From contig NC_092322.1 in NCBI RefSeq assembly GCF_036785885.1, forward strand, positions 16,018,466 to 16,082,465: DNA of 64,000 nucleotides, written 5' to 3'. Below, one piece after another: positions 35,213 to 47,084 of this stretch. A program made the translations under genes and the position numbers. Origin of the DNA: Coffea arabica. Lineage: Eukaryota; Streptophyta; Magnoliopsida; Gentianales; Rubiaceae. The notes under the pieces are model-generated. The model had not been told where the DNA came from. It ran no database searches and was given only the letters and a program-made list of their open reading frames with translations. Every line of letters begins with the position of its first letter. The stretch's first letter is position 1.

Positions 35213-37003
35213 AGACAATACAAAAGATGTGTTTGTTGGCACTGCCTGAAACAGGAATGTACCAAGGCAGCCCTTTCACCTGAAATACTCCAAGCTTTTG
35301 TACTAGAATCAGTTTATGCATTTGTTTTCACTCATTTGGATGTAACACCCTTTGACAGACTTTGAACTAGCAATGGTTTTCCACTGTCCATATGTAAAAG
35401 GTGATGAAGTGTTTGCTTTCCCATGCTCAAGTGTTAGTTTTTTCATGTTTTAGGGATAAAGTATCCAAAATTGATGTTTACGAATTAAACTGGAATAGAT
35501 TTCATACTTTTAAGGAGTAAAGTGTACAAAATTGAAGTTTAAAGACTAAAGTGGAAGTGTTCAATAGTTTAAAACTTTAAAGTGAAATTTGATTATAAAT
35601 GTGAATGTGTCCATCCACAAGGTAAGTAAAGTATATTTTTGCTATACTATCAAAATCCACCAGAAAACCCAAAAATCAAAGGGTGCAAAGTTGGAATTAA
35701 TCCATTTTGAAAATAGTTGTGCTTTCATGGGTGCATCTTAACTCTTTTAATAAATTTAAGCCAATTCATTCCCCTCTTTTATAATTATATTTAGACGATT
35801 CCAATTATTCTATTTTTAGCTTATTCAAAGTTTTTTCATGCTTAGATGGTTCAAATTTGAGACATTTCTCGTTCTAGGCATTTTCAGAAGGGTTTTTCTG
35901 ATGGGTACCTAAGGCACTCGTCAACATACCTAAAATTTATATAACCTATCATATATATATACACACACACGCATTAACAATTATTATCTTTCTTTACATT
36001 TATACGTTTTCCCCTATTAATCTTACTTTTCAAAAAATCTAACACCTAAATTATATCTTAAGGGGTGCCGAATGATAGACCTTTTTCAAAAATGCAATAG
36101 TCACTGTAAGATGCAATTCATTGTGAAAAATTGAGGATCAGGCTTCTCTGCCGTCACTAGCGGTGATTGTAGGATACAGTATAGACACTAATTCAAGGGA
36201 TATACACTATTATAACAAATGTAAACACTAACATAACAGCATATAAAAACACAATAATTATTTGTTGGAACATAATAATAAGAGAGCAAATTTATTGTAT
36301 TTTTACACCTTATTGCGTTGATGTCCAAATTTACTGTATTAATATCCACGTGTCTATAGCAGAGGCCCCTGATCCAAATATTGATAGGCTGATTTCCGAG
36401 GTTTATATGGTAATTGGTCATGTTAAGTGTCTTTTTTTTAAATATGTTTTTCTACTTCTTTGTCAATTGTCAATTTTATCCATATGTACTGGAAGTACAT
36501 AAGATTCCTTTGTTTGATCTACTAGGGAGGGAGCACCGGTGCATCGCGCGGGTGTTCGGTGCCTGTGGTTAAAAAAAAATTTTTATCGAACAAATAATTG
36601 TATATTTTGAAAAGAAATAGTCATCAAATATGACAAAACTAATAATAATATATTTTAATTGCAGCACATAATTGTATACTTTGTTTTATCAATACTTTTA
36701 TAATTTTAGCATTTCCAAAAGGCCCCTACAGATATCGGTTGAAAATCGTCCAAGACCAGACATAAGTTATTTTTGATAAAAGAATATTCTCCAACGGCTA
36801 GTTATAACAACATGTTAATTGCACAATGTGTTAATATGTTTTTGTGTCAATTGCACAACAAAAGGCATACTTCAATTAAATATGTCTATAACATCATTTC
36901 AATAATTACACTAACAGAAAAATTTATATGAGTTGTACTTGATGCAAAACGGTTACAAAATAATTTCATACTCCAAAAATACCCAAATGTCTCCATAAAT
37001 CAA

Positions 37004-37758
37004 GGGATAATTTCAGAAACCTCCTCCGAGATTCCTTATAATATCACTCAACTCCTCTGAGATTTTTAAAATCTCACTTATTTCTCTTGAATTGACATTT
37101 CTTATAAAATTTTAACCCCTTTGGAGGAAATACTAGAAAGATAAAACTTTTGTTCCAATACTACTCTTATATTATCCTACTTATGAAATTTATAACAACA
37201 ATAAAAAAATAAAATAATGTAAATTTATTGACATAAACTATTTATTTTAGTTGTATTGGAACAAAAGCAAAATTTACACCTTCAAAAATTCACACAAATG
37301 AAGAGATTATTTTAGTTTTCAATACGACTCAAACAACACCATGCATTAAAACATATTTTTCAAAAAATATCTTGACTTCCTTAATTGTAACTGTGCGCGA
37401 AATTTTTTAATGTGTTAATTACTCTCTAAAATCTTCCTAAGTAACTGATTTTGATTAGGTTTAATTTATTTATATGTTTTGCTATTCTACCATGATTCCA
37501 ATGTAAAGAAATATGGACCATTATTAGTTAGCAATTTGTTTTTTTAATTTACATTTTTTGCTTTTAAAAATTTTGTTTTGTTTTGGCTTTTTGGTTAAAT
37601 AGTTATTAGGAGCAAGGGTAATGTTGTTAATTTATGACTTTTGACATGAATATTTAGTCTTATCAAGTTGGCAAGGGAGGTAAATGAGATTTTAAAAAAA
37701 TTGAAAGAAGTTGAGTGATATTATGACAAATCTCAGGGGAGGTTTCTGAAATTATCTC
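37004..37758. mobile_element. Non-autonomous Mutator-type element with perfect 9-bp duplication
   Basis: The ends read GGGATAATTTCAGAAACCTC and, inverted, GAGATAATTTCAGAAACCTC, continuing as inverted repeats for about 85 bp. The flanking 9-mer ataaatcaa is identical on both sides. It is the youngest-looking copy of the family seen at 5549 and 27720, and sits inside the Helitron. Confidence 0.93.
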
Positions 37759-37908
37759 ATAAATCAAACTTTTAAATGTAGGCATTTTGGTAAATATACC
37801 TAAACAAATGTTGCCCTCAATTGTCCCAAAAACTTTAGAAAAAACTACACAATATTTCACATTCCCAAAAAGCCCCTCACGCGGTTGAAATTCAAACCCC
37901 CCTTGATC

Positions 37909-38053
37909 TTTTTTTTTTTTTTTTCGACACAGGAGTGTCCGGGTTAATTCTTACGGGGCCCGACTAATCTCCTGCGGCCCGGGTCCGGCGCCCCAACCGG
38001 CCCGAACACGTTAAGTGCGCCGAGGAATCCAGCGGAACGGAGACTCGAACTAC
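37909..38053 (-). mobile_element. 5'-truncated GC-rich SINE, Au-like
   Basis: On the minus strand it starts at a B box (GTTCGAGTC), runs through GC-rich sequence including GGAGATTAGTCGGGCC and GGACACTCCTGTGTCG, and ends in about 17 A. The 'gattagtcggg' and 'ggacac' blocks before the tail are characteristic of Au-like SINEs. The A-box half is missing. The B box begins about 22 bp inside the Helitron 5' end. Confidence 0.65.
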
Positions 38054-38627
38054 TCATTCTTATATAGTATAAGGATTTGGAAGATCTTCTATGTTTTTCC
38101 ATTTAGAAATTTTTCAAACTAACAAGGTGATAATATACTAAATTTTACAATTCATCTGTGGAAGTTCCATATCTAATCCAGACAAATCCTTTGTATCCTT
38201 TTGTCTTGTGGTGATTGTAGATGCAAATTAACCACTCCTTTTTCGTCCACATCTGATTGATCTTCTAGTTGGACTGCAGAACAATAGAATATTGCTGGAG
38301 ACCATTTAGCTCCTTTAAGCACTGCATCCATATGTAGCCATTGGATTGTAACAGAGGGATTTATGTGAAATGGTTTTTATATTAATTCTATTTAATCGTT
38401 CATGGTGAAGATGTTGTGACATTTGTATCTAAGATTATTGTGCTTACAAATTCAGTATATGCCTTCCTTTTATTTTAAGTCCAAAACAAATCTCTGTGTT
38501 TCAAAAGTTTTTTAAAAATTTTATTGCATCCAGCTGTAGAACTTTCAAGCAAGGTTTAGACCACGAAGTATTCATAGACTGCAAAAATGCAAAATAACTT
38601 GATCATGGTTCTTACTTTGCAAAATAA

Positions 38628-39040
38628 CTTGAATCCGAGCCCGAGGGGTCGGGGTCAGGGTCCGAGGCCGAGCCCGAGCCCGACAGGTCCGAACACCACC
38701 ACGCTTTCCTGTTCGACCCTTTTTTGGACGAATGGTCTATAAAAAATGAAGAAGAATTGGAGAAATATTATGATGTGGTATTTGATTTGGAGAAGACAGG
38801 AGGCCCTTTTTTTAACTGTCTTGAAGACTGGTGGCGTTTTCTACAGGAGTGTTAAGAACAGGGTGAATACTGCTACTATTCACTATATCAAGAAAAATCA
38901 AACTGGCTTTAGAGCAGGCAAGATTTTGAATTGCGTTCTCAATGCAGCTGGGGGTGCCAAGCTCTATTTGACCTTTGTGGCCAAGGATTTCAATACTGGT
39001 GATGTGCGGGAATTCCATGCGTGTGTGTATGAATCATGAA
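38628..39040 (+). pseudogene. Cystatin/monellin-fold-like gene fragment, frameshifted
   Basis: Two overlapping frames together resemble a plant cystatin-like protein. The first (38628-38855) has an acidic Pro/Glu-rich start and then FDPFLDEWSIKNEEELEKYY, and ends at a TAA. The second, one base on (to 39037), reads HYIKKNQTGFRAGKILN and KLYLTFVAKDFNTGDVREFHACVYE. The pattern 'Y-KKN...K-LN...YLTF-AKD...F-A-VYE' is that of the cystatin helix and sheet. No ATG opens the first frame, and the shift falls near the T-run at 38808-38814. It could be a captured or retroposed fragment. The exact family is uncertain. Confidence 0.5.
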
Positions 39041-40302
39041 TCTGCTGCTGGGGGTGATACTGACAGGAGGCTCAACCTTTGCAGGCTTAAAATTCCTAAG
39101 GAGCCATGCGAGGGTGATGGCAAATAAATGCGTTTGAAGGAGGTTGAATTTCATGATTGACTTGGGAATCGAGTGGATGCTACTCATGTGTGTGGAGATT
39201 TGAATCTTTGCTGAAATCACTTGGGAATATTGTCCACTTAGATGCTGAAATTTTTTTGTTGCTGGTTGCTGATTTTGTTTTTGTTGGTGTGGTCGTTGAC
39301 TCGTAATACTTTGTTGATGATTTGGTCTTTTTGTTTTATGTCTGCGTCTGAGTTTATTTTTTGTGATTAAAAAAAAACATATAATCTATCCTTGATATCT
39401 AAACTAAATTTTTATCCATGTTTAATAGTGCCTTATTGTCAAATTATACTTTTTTTTTAACAAAATTTAGTGACATTTTTTTTCCTTTTAAGTCCATAAT
39501 AGTGTATTGAAGTTTGAAATTTGCAAGTTATAATCATAGAGTATAAAATACATGTAATTAAATGCCTTAATCTATGTTTAAAAAGTTAAAATTTTCCAAC
39601 TAACAAAACACACATAATTAGTTTTTCTTCATTTCTTCTGCTGTTTCTCTTTGCTAAAAGTTCACTTTAATGCTGGATTAAAAACTTTTAGTACAGTTGT
39701 GTTTGGATTGCATTTTTCTAGATTTTTTTGTAGAAAAATTACTGTAGCAATTTGATATACGTGAGGTAAAAAGGTAACTGGAAAATGTGTTCACGGAAAA
39801 CGTAGCAATTTTTCTTTGAAAAAATGACTGTCCAGTAACAAGTTCCATGGCAATAGTTGGCCAACCTAGACGTAGGATTACAAAATAAAATAAGTTTTTT
39901 GTAATTAGAATCTCTTTTCTTGTAATTAATTAAGTTTTCAAATTTGTGCAGTTTTATCTCGTTCTGCATAAAATACACAAATATAAGCCAAAATCTAGGC
40001 TGTTTCTTTAATGAAATCATGCTGTCTGATTAGAACACTTGCTCAAGCCTTAAAAAAAAAAAAATAGTATTACGCTAATCAGACTTCATTACAAATAAAT
40101 ATATATTCACATTCCAAATTAAGCAATGCAGTTGGCTGCCATTTTAAGAGGGCAATGACCATCTGGAACTGGAATGTGACTAAATTCTCTACAATATAGA
40201 CAAAGTCCAGCTAAACCAAAGTCCGTAGATGTCAAAAACAGTTTTGTTTGTGTCTCCTTTTATTCATGCGAAAATCCTACAATAACATGGCAAAATATTT
40301 TA
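39041..40302. other. Spacer; right part is the duplicated upstream region of gene A
   Basis: It includes a MITE at 39692-39836. From about 40121 to 40302 the sequence is homologous to 44938-45109 upstream of gene B ('gggcaatgaccatct', 'ttgtgtctccttttattc' against 'tttgcatctccttttagcc'), so it belongs to the tandem duplication. Confidence 0.6.
39692..39836. mobile_element. MITE copy, GTTTGGATT family
   Basis: It starts 'gtgtttggattgc' and contains 'attactgtagcaatttgata', 'gtgaggtaaaaaggtaact' and 'gtgttcacggaaaa', the same blocks as the inverted copy at 2985-3172. The right end is degenerate. Confidence 0.65.
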
Positions 40303-41354
40303 GGGTTAATAACACTTTGCCTCCCCGAATCTATGGGGTGGTAACACTTTACCACTCTGTACTTCAAAAAATATATATATTTGCCCCCCAAATGATTATG
40401 CTTTGTACTTTTAATTTTTGACAACTCATGTGCATGTTTTTCATCTCAAATTACCCCCAAGCTTCCTAATTTTTCAAAAGTCAACTTTTATATTGTTGTA
40501 TTTTCCTTTATTATATTCACCATGATATTCTTTTATTGCATGCTATGTTATTGGATTATAGTATAAATTAAATAAACCCCCCCCCCCCCCCCAACTGCCA
40601 CCTTATCCTCGCTCTTTTTCACTACCCTATTGGTGCTCCCATTGTGACCACTACTATTTCTTATTTGATATAATTTTTTTAAAATATATATAACATTAAT
40701 AATAATCACAATTATCAGTCTTTTAAATATTTAGCCAAAAATAACTGCAATTATTAGTCATTTTTTCACATTTGATACTATGCAAAATCTAAATCAATAT
40801 TTGTGGATTTTTTTTTTACAAACAATATGCAACGTGTGACAAATAAAAAGTCAAGCAAATTGATATAACAAAATCATACTTTACTACAAACATAAAAAAT
40901 TGTCAAGAAAGGCTACACTATTTTATCACAATAAAATACCATTTTGTTAATTTTAAATTACAATGTATACATACATATTAGTACTATAATACATTATATA
41001 TAAAGTGGGGGCAGGCTGTCGGTGGTGTCCTATTTATATCGATGCTAAATTATACATAAGTCTACACAACGAGTTAATGAAATTACTGTCAAACATCACG
41101 TCATGTAGTGGCATAATATTTAATGAATATATAATAAGTAAATGTAACAAACTAAAAGTTGACCATTGAGAAAATATGAAGACAGGAGGTAATTTGGAAA
41201 GAAAAATTTGCACATGGGTTTGAAAAGTACAAATATAATTCACTTGGGGGTGCAAAATATATATTTTTAAAATTCAGGGTGGTCAAGTGTTACTGCTCCA
41301 TAGGTTTGTATGTATTTTTTTGGGGGGGGGGGGGGGGGTTGATGTTATTAACCC
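40303..41354. mobile_element. Non-autonomous Mutator-type element upstream of gene A (1.05 kb)
   Basis: The ends read GGGTTAATAACA on both sides in inverted orientation, and the repeats continue for about 100 bp ('gtaacactttaccac' against 'gtaacacttgaccac'). The 9-bp flanks aatatttta and agtttttta agree at seven positions. Homopolymer runs C16 (40577) and G17 (41322) are inside. The equivalent position upstream of gene B has no insertion, so it arrived after the A/B duplication. Confidence 0.82.
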
Positions 41355-41490
41355 AGTTTTTTATTTTCTCAACTTAGAACCTGAATTTGAATCCTAATGA
41401 AGCCCAACTGATCTTCTTTTCCATCTTGTTCTTAAAAGCTTCATGAAACTCTTTCAAAGTTGAATGATGATTTAGTCAAAAGGAGACATC

Positions 41491-43737
41491 ATGGCTAAGA
41501 GAATTCATTTTGATCCTCCTTCGGATGGATTTTTAGACTTCCAAACTGCAGATGATTACTGCACATCATACTCTTTACCATTCTGGATGTGTAGATCACC
41601 AACAGATTCTGTCTATGAACTTTCTCATTTGCTCTCACCCAACCATTCAACATCTTCTCCATCGTCCTCAAGATTTCAAGCAAACGAAGATGGTAGAGAA
41701 GTGCTGATGGAGCTAATAGAAAACATGCCTGAGTCATCCTACGAATTGTCCCTCAGAGACATTATAGATTACCAGCAAAACCTCGAAGAAGAGGCACAAG
41801 AGGAGCTGATGATCATGGAAAGAGATTCAGTCCCTAACGCTAAGGTTGTCGTGAAAAAGAATACAAATTCGAGCACAAGAGTTCAATCCTCACAAAGCGG
41901 AAGCAATAGTATGAACATCAGAGTTTTCTTGTTAAAGATATTCATCCCAGTGCCTCTTGGTTTCAAGGCAAAGGGAGGCAATAAAAGAAGTTCCTCAAGG
42001 ATTACTTCAAGATCATCATTTGATGGATCTGAGAAACCAATGGCAAAGGTTCGGTACACGATGAAAATGGCCTTTTCAAAGAAAAGGGATAGCAAGAAAT
42101 GTGAGAGTTTGAACAAAAGCATAAATAGCAATAGAACCAGCAAAAGCAGGTAATTTCCAGCAATATTCCTTGTGAAAACCAATGGTTTTTTTTTTTTTTT
42201 TTTTTTTTTTTGTAGTTTCATGGCACTGAATTTACACCATGCCTTGAAATAACATTAACTCATCGTTTATAGCAAGTCATTAGATGTCTGAAGTAGTACA
42301 ATTTGGAAGTATATTGGATTTTCTTGGTGAAAGTTGAAATGATTAAATTGGTTTTAGGGGTCAAATGTTTTGTTACCTTGTAATATCTGAAATCAGAGCT
42401 GCAATTTACCTAATGAAACATAAACTAAAGCTTGAAGAAAACAAGTTTTACGCTTGTTGATAGTCTCTTTCAGGATGTCATATGGGTTATAATTAAGCAT
42501 AGCAAAATTCTATAGCAAATTCGCTGTCACATATGTATCAAACAGAAAAACGGGCATCATAAGTTTGGGGCCAGAATATCCTATATCACTAGGTGAAACT
42601 ATGTAGTACAAAACAAAAGCATTAACTATATATAGTGTGCAAATGTACAGAACATTAAATTAATTTTGTCTATTAGTGATGCAAATTAGAATTCTGGTAT
42701 GTACCTTTCAGAGTTATTTCTATTCAATTTAAGCCAAAAACTGCAATGAAAGTGCTCAAGTTTTTGTACTCTTTCCATCCCACTAACATTGTCAAGTTTT
42801 ATTTATTCAATTGAATTTCTCAATCTTCAAAACTCTATATGTTCTTTTCATATTTTTTATGTTTTTTCTGAATTCCGAATTTCTATGTTTGTAGGGCTTC
42901 ACGCCCTACTTAGTAAAATAATAAAAAGAAATATTGTATATAGTCATATTATATGAATTATTTCTCAAAAGTACGATTAAAGTTTCAGCTTATAAAATAA
43001 GCCTGGCAAAATTACACATAAATAACAGTATAGAATGATGCCAATAAGTTTGAAAAGAATCGAACTAAAATTATGCTTTCATTTACTATGATTTTTAGAT
43101 GTTAAACTATAATAATATTAGTTTTAATTCACTCATAATATTTGGATGAGATATTATGTTATCGTGTTTTATCAAAAGTTTTTAATTATATATATGCATA
43201 TAGATGGAAAAGGTTACCATGTAAGTCTTTTTTTTTTTTACATATCTCATAAGATACATATTTGTTGCAACAAAGATTTTAAAATATTGTCATAAATTTA
43301 AGTATTATTCGTGAGGTATAATACATGAAAAATTTATTATTCATTTCTTAAATCCCACTCTTCCTTTCTAGAAAAGAATTTAAAAGAAAAAACTTGTTTT
43401 ATACTTTTGCAGAAAAGTATAAATATTTTTAGAGCATTTAAAAAATACACATAACACAAGAGTTCTTTCGAATTATATTTACCAACGTCTACTAGTTAGT
43501 CGAGTATAATATGAATATTTACTAAATGTAATTAATAGATTGCATGCATGAAAACTTTACTATGGTCAAATTAATTACTTCTGAAATTTATATAAATGAA
43601 TATATGCCATTTATTACACGCTATTGAATACATGAAAAGTCTCACCATTAAACAAACTTTTTCATTTGCTGTGCAGCGTGGTGAAGACCAACTCTCTATC
43701 TTGTTGGCAGTTCCTCAGCAGAAAAGTTTCAAACTAA
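41491..43737 (+). CDS. Gene A: uncharacterised plant protein with ENMPESSYELSLRDI motif, two exons
   Basis: Exon 1 is 41491-42149 and exon 2 is 43677-43737; the intron starts GTAATT and ends GTGCAG. Together they encode 239 residues. The protein is soluble-looking, rich in Ser and Lys. Residues 66-92 carry the conserved core EDGREVLMELIENMPESSYE, continuing LSLRDI. Residues 144-157 hold a hydrophobic patch RVFLLKIFIPVPLG, and basic Ser-rich sequence follows. Exon 2 adds a short tail with SCWQFLSR. The family is plant-specific and its function is unknown to me. Exon 2 is supported because gene B has the same phase-2 junction and the same CWQ tail. Reading through the intron would stop two bases after the junction (TAA within GGTAA). 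A Mutator element lies 136 bp before the ATG, probably in the promoter or leader. Confidence 0.8.
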
Positions 43738-45279
43738 AGTAGCCACGAATAATGACAGATCTCTTTCTTGTCGCAGATACAGTATAGCTCAATCTTTGGA
43801 GACAAGACTAAGTCCAACCCCAACCCCTTAATTTTTTTGACAATGTTATTAGTTCAATAAAGTTTCAATGATTTATTTTCTCGCATAGTTTGTGTGAAAT
43901 GTATAAGACTTTCTGCATATTTCATTTAGATCTTATAAGATCTTATTGGAAACTGAAATTAAACTCAAGTAGCTAGTGCAAGATATATTTGGAATTACTA
44001 GAAAACTTAATTAATATGTGGTTTGCATATATATAGTTGCTTCAATGGAGTGTAAATATATGAAATAGACCATGCAACCATTGACCATTTGAGACAAATG
44101 GTAACGTTTTATGTTTCATGATCCATATATAGTTGTACATTCCTAAATGCTAGTTTATTACACAGGTTAAGCCAAATTCTTCGTTTCGTGTTATTTGTTA
44201 AAAGCCAAATTTGAGTGTTGTTTATTGGTTCTAGTTTTATTACATAGTTTAAGCCAAGTTATTTTGTTTCGTGTTAATTACTTGTTAGAATTCAATTTCC
44301 AATGGAAACCTGGTTTTATTCATAGCTTATTACTTGTATATATTGTAATATTCACAGATACATGCACATAAACAAAGTTGGCTTTTAAAATATTGGCAAA
44401 TCTAAAGGCCTGTATTTGAAGGTTCAATTGGATTCTGAAGGAAAAAGCTTGAATTTTACAAGAAAGAAAAGAATTTGAACTTCAATTTTCTAATTGATTG
44501 ATATGTGTTCACGTATACTTACTATACACAAAGAAAAGGTCAATCCACAAAATTCCAAGTTGCATGCAAGATTGATCAAATAGCCTATAAACACATGATC
44601 TCAACGCCTGGTTCAATAGAAAGATATTTTTAAGACCTCTGGCTCAATAGTCTAATCTCAACACATGATCTGTTATATATCATGAATACTTAAAATGGAC
44701 GTCTAAGAAAAGTTACTCAAAGTAATAAAATAGTCCGGTAGTTCATTTGGACTTCTAACGCTATTATCAACCTGTTTGAAATCCTCAATTATTGATTCCC
44801 AATCTTTTCAAAGAGTACTATAATCTAATCCCTTATTAATTCAAACATTCGTGGTCAACACAAATTAATACCAAATTGACTAAATGGTAAAGAAATCCAC
44901 TCAGAAGAAGAAAATTTTGGATGAAGAAAACAAATGTAGATGGTTGCCAATTGCCATTTCAAAAGGGCAATGACCATCTAGAAACAAGAATTGACAAATT
45001 GCTCTAAAGAGTAAATTAGTCCAACAAACCCAACGTACACGCCAAACCGGTGCTGTTTGCATCTCCTTTTAGCCACACAAAAAACCCACATTAACAGGAA
45101 ATAAACTTTTACACACACACACACACACATATATAGTTCTCTTCCTAGAACCAGAATTCGATTCTTGAAGCCCAATTGATCTTCTTTCCCATCTTGCTGT
45201 CTCTCTAAAATTACCAGCTAAGGATTGATACTTTGACTCAAGAAAATCTTTGAATGATTTAGTACTAGAGGGAGGTACG
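43738..45279. other. Spacer between genes A and B
   Basis: It contains the probable 3' UTR of gene A. 'Gtgtgaaatgtataagactttctgc' near 43890 is echoed after gene B near 47167. From about 44938 it is the upstream region of gene B. An (AC)n/(AT)n microsatellite lies at 45109-45135, just before the presumed leader. Confidence 0.5.
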
Positions 45280-47084
45280 ATGAACGGGAGAATTTGTCTT
45301 GACTCTCCTTCAAATGATAATCTAGAGTTCCAAACTCAAAAATTCCATGCAGATGGTTATTGGACATCAAATTCTATACCGTACTGGATGAGTAGATCGT
45401 CCACAGATTCTGACAATGAGGCTTCTCATTTGCTCTCCAACGATTGTAGTACATCTTCTCCACCCTCCTCAAGATATCGAGCAATCGAAGATGGTAGAAA
45501 GGTGCTCATGGACCTGATGGAGAACATGCCCGAGTCATCCTATGAATTGACCCTCAGAGACATTGTAGATGAGCAGCAAAACCTGGAAAAAGAAGCACGA
45601 AAGGAGACGATGGTCGCGGATAAACCTTTAGTCCATAAGCCTTATGAAGTCAATTCGAAAAAGGATAAAACTGTAATCACTAGCATGAACAGCAGAGTTT
45701 TCTTGTTAAAGATATTCATCCCAGTTCCTCTTGCTTTGAAGGCAAAGGCAGTCAAGAAAAGAAGTTCCTCAAGGATTATTTCATCTCCGTCATTTGATGG
45801 ATCTGAGAAACTAATGGCTAAGGATCGGTGCAAGAAAAGGATGGCATTTTCAGAGAAAAGGGATAGAAAGAAATGTGATAGCATCAGCAAAGGCAGGTAA
45901 ATTTCAATTCATATTCAACTTATTCCGTACTTCCTACTTCCTAGTGTATATATTGGCGATTGGTCAGTCCCATGAATTCTAGTTTCAAGTAATTTAGTAC
46001 TATATGCTTTTGTGAATTTAATTCTTAGCATCCCATTAGATATTTGAAACAGTACAATTTTGGAAAAAAGAAGAATGAACTGTCCTAACTATTTGAAACT
46101 TAAGGATCAGCGATATTGCCTTGCAATATCAGGAATTAATAGAGCTGCAATTTGCCCAACGAATATAAAAATAAAAGCATAGACAGCCACTACAATTGGT
46201 CAAAGGAGAGTTTTTAAAGTCTTTCCATCTCTAAATTCAACGTTTGAATCCTGTGCCTAATAGTTGAGAATGAGAATAATGTCATGAGCGGTTGGGGGGG
46301 GGGGGGTAAAAAAGGGGCAAAGTGTGGACAAACACAATTATAACACTTGTTGACTCAAAAAAAAAGGTAAAACACTTGTTGATAGTCTTTCAAGATATGA
46401 GTAATATTTGGCAAACCAATATTCTCTAGCAAATGAGCTATCAAATATGTATCAAACAGACAATCGAGAAAAGAAAATTCCAGCATCATGGATTTTGAGA
46501 GAGAGTTTATAATATTACCAGGTTAAACTTCAAATTTTGAGTGTCCAAATTTACAGAACTTCAAATTATGTCTATTAGTGATGTACATTGGAATTTTTGA
46601 ATGGGGGGGGGTTTAGAAAATTTTCATCTATACATTTTAGAGCTAGCAATTGCACACGAAAGTGTTAAAACTCCCTCCATCTCATTAATTTTGTCACTTT
46701 TCTCGTTAAAATTTGTTAAATTTCAAAGCCATATATATATATATATATATAGTTTAACTTTTTTGAAAAATTGAAATATTCTTTGGGTGGTGCTCCATGA
46801 AAACTTTAATATGGTGTAGTCATATTTCTTGAAGATATATGCATATCAACACACGATATTGGTTGACCAAAAACCAAAAAGTAGGAGGTCATGAATGGGA
46901 CTAGGACACGGGGAGTATTTTATGAAATGGCAAACTTGAGAATGTAATATCATCATTAAACAAATTCCTAAACTTGGATTTATTGTGCAGGGATGTTGAG
47001 ACAACCTACGTATCTTGTTGGCAGTTATTCAGCAGGACAAGCTCCAAACGGAGACCCAAAGATTCCTGTTTGATGGACAATTAG
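45280..47084 (+). CDS. Gene B: tandem paralogue of gene A, two exons
   Basis: Exon 1 is 45280-45896 and exon 2 is 46991-47084, giving 236 residues. The start is the ATG at 45280 (MNGRICLDSPS), which aligns with the gene A start (MAKRIHFDPPS); the leaders before both ATGs are also alike ('tgatttagt'). The same core is present (EDGRKVLMDLMENMPESSYE, then LTLRDIVDEQQNLEKEA), as is the same RVFLLKIFIPVPL patch followed by basic KRSSSRI and FDGSEK. Exon 2 encodes a longer tail with VSCWQLFSR and a basic stretch. The intron starts GTAAAT and ends GTGCAG; its sequence is alignable with the gene A intron, including a decayed Stowaway-like block. Both copies look intact. The role is unknown. Confidence 0.8.

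Larger units (their letters stand above)
34202..36521. other. Intergenic repeats
   Basis: This holds a SINE copy (34915-34998), a tandem repeat (35008-35212) and a run of repeat-like sentences such as 'taaagtgtacaaaattgaagttta' near 35460-35570. The remaining DNA is AT-rich and holds no gene that I can recognise. Confidence 0.45.
36522..38075 (-). mobile_element. Complete non-autonomous Helitron (1.55 kb)
   Basis: On the minus strand the 5' end reads TCCTTATACTATATAAGAAT (38075 down), a standard plant Helitron start. The 3' end reads GCACCGGTGC, then TCCCTCC and CTAG (36522). The plus-strand flanks are A before and T after, the expected AT insertion site with no duplication. The body contains a later Mutator MITE (37004-37758) and a truncated SINE (37909-38053). 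No Rep/helicase coding is present. Confidence 0.85.

Noticed and set aside
35880..36090. Possible MITE with 'gggtacctaaggcactcg' and 'aaggggtgccgaatg' ends
   Set aside because: The two ends align poorly in inverted orientation and no flanking duplication was found.
45250..45279. Ten-codon upstream extension of gene B
   Set aside because: It would begin at TTG. The ATG at 45280 aligns with the start of gene A and is preferred.
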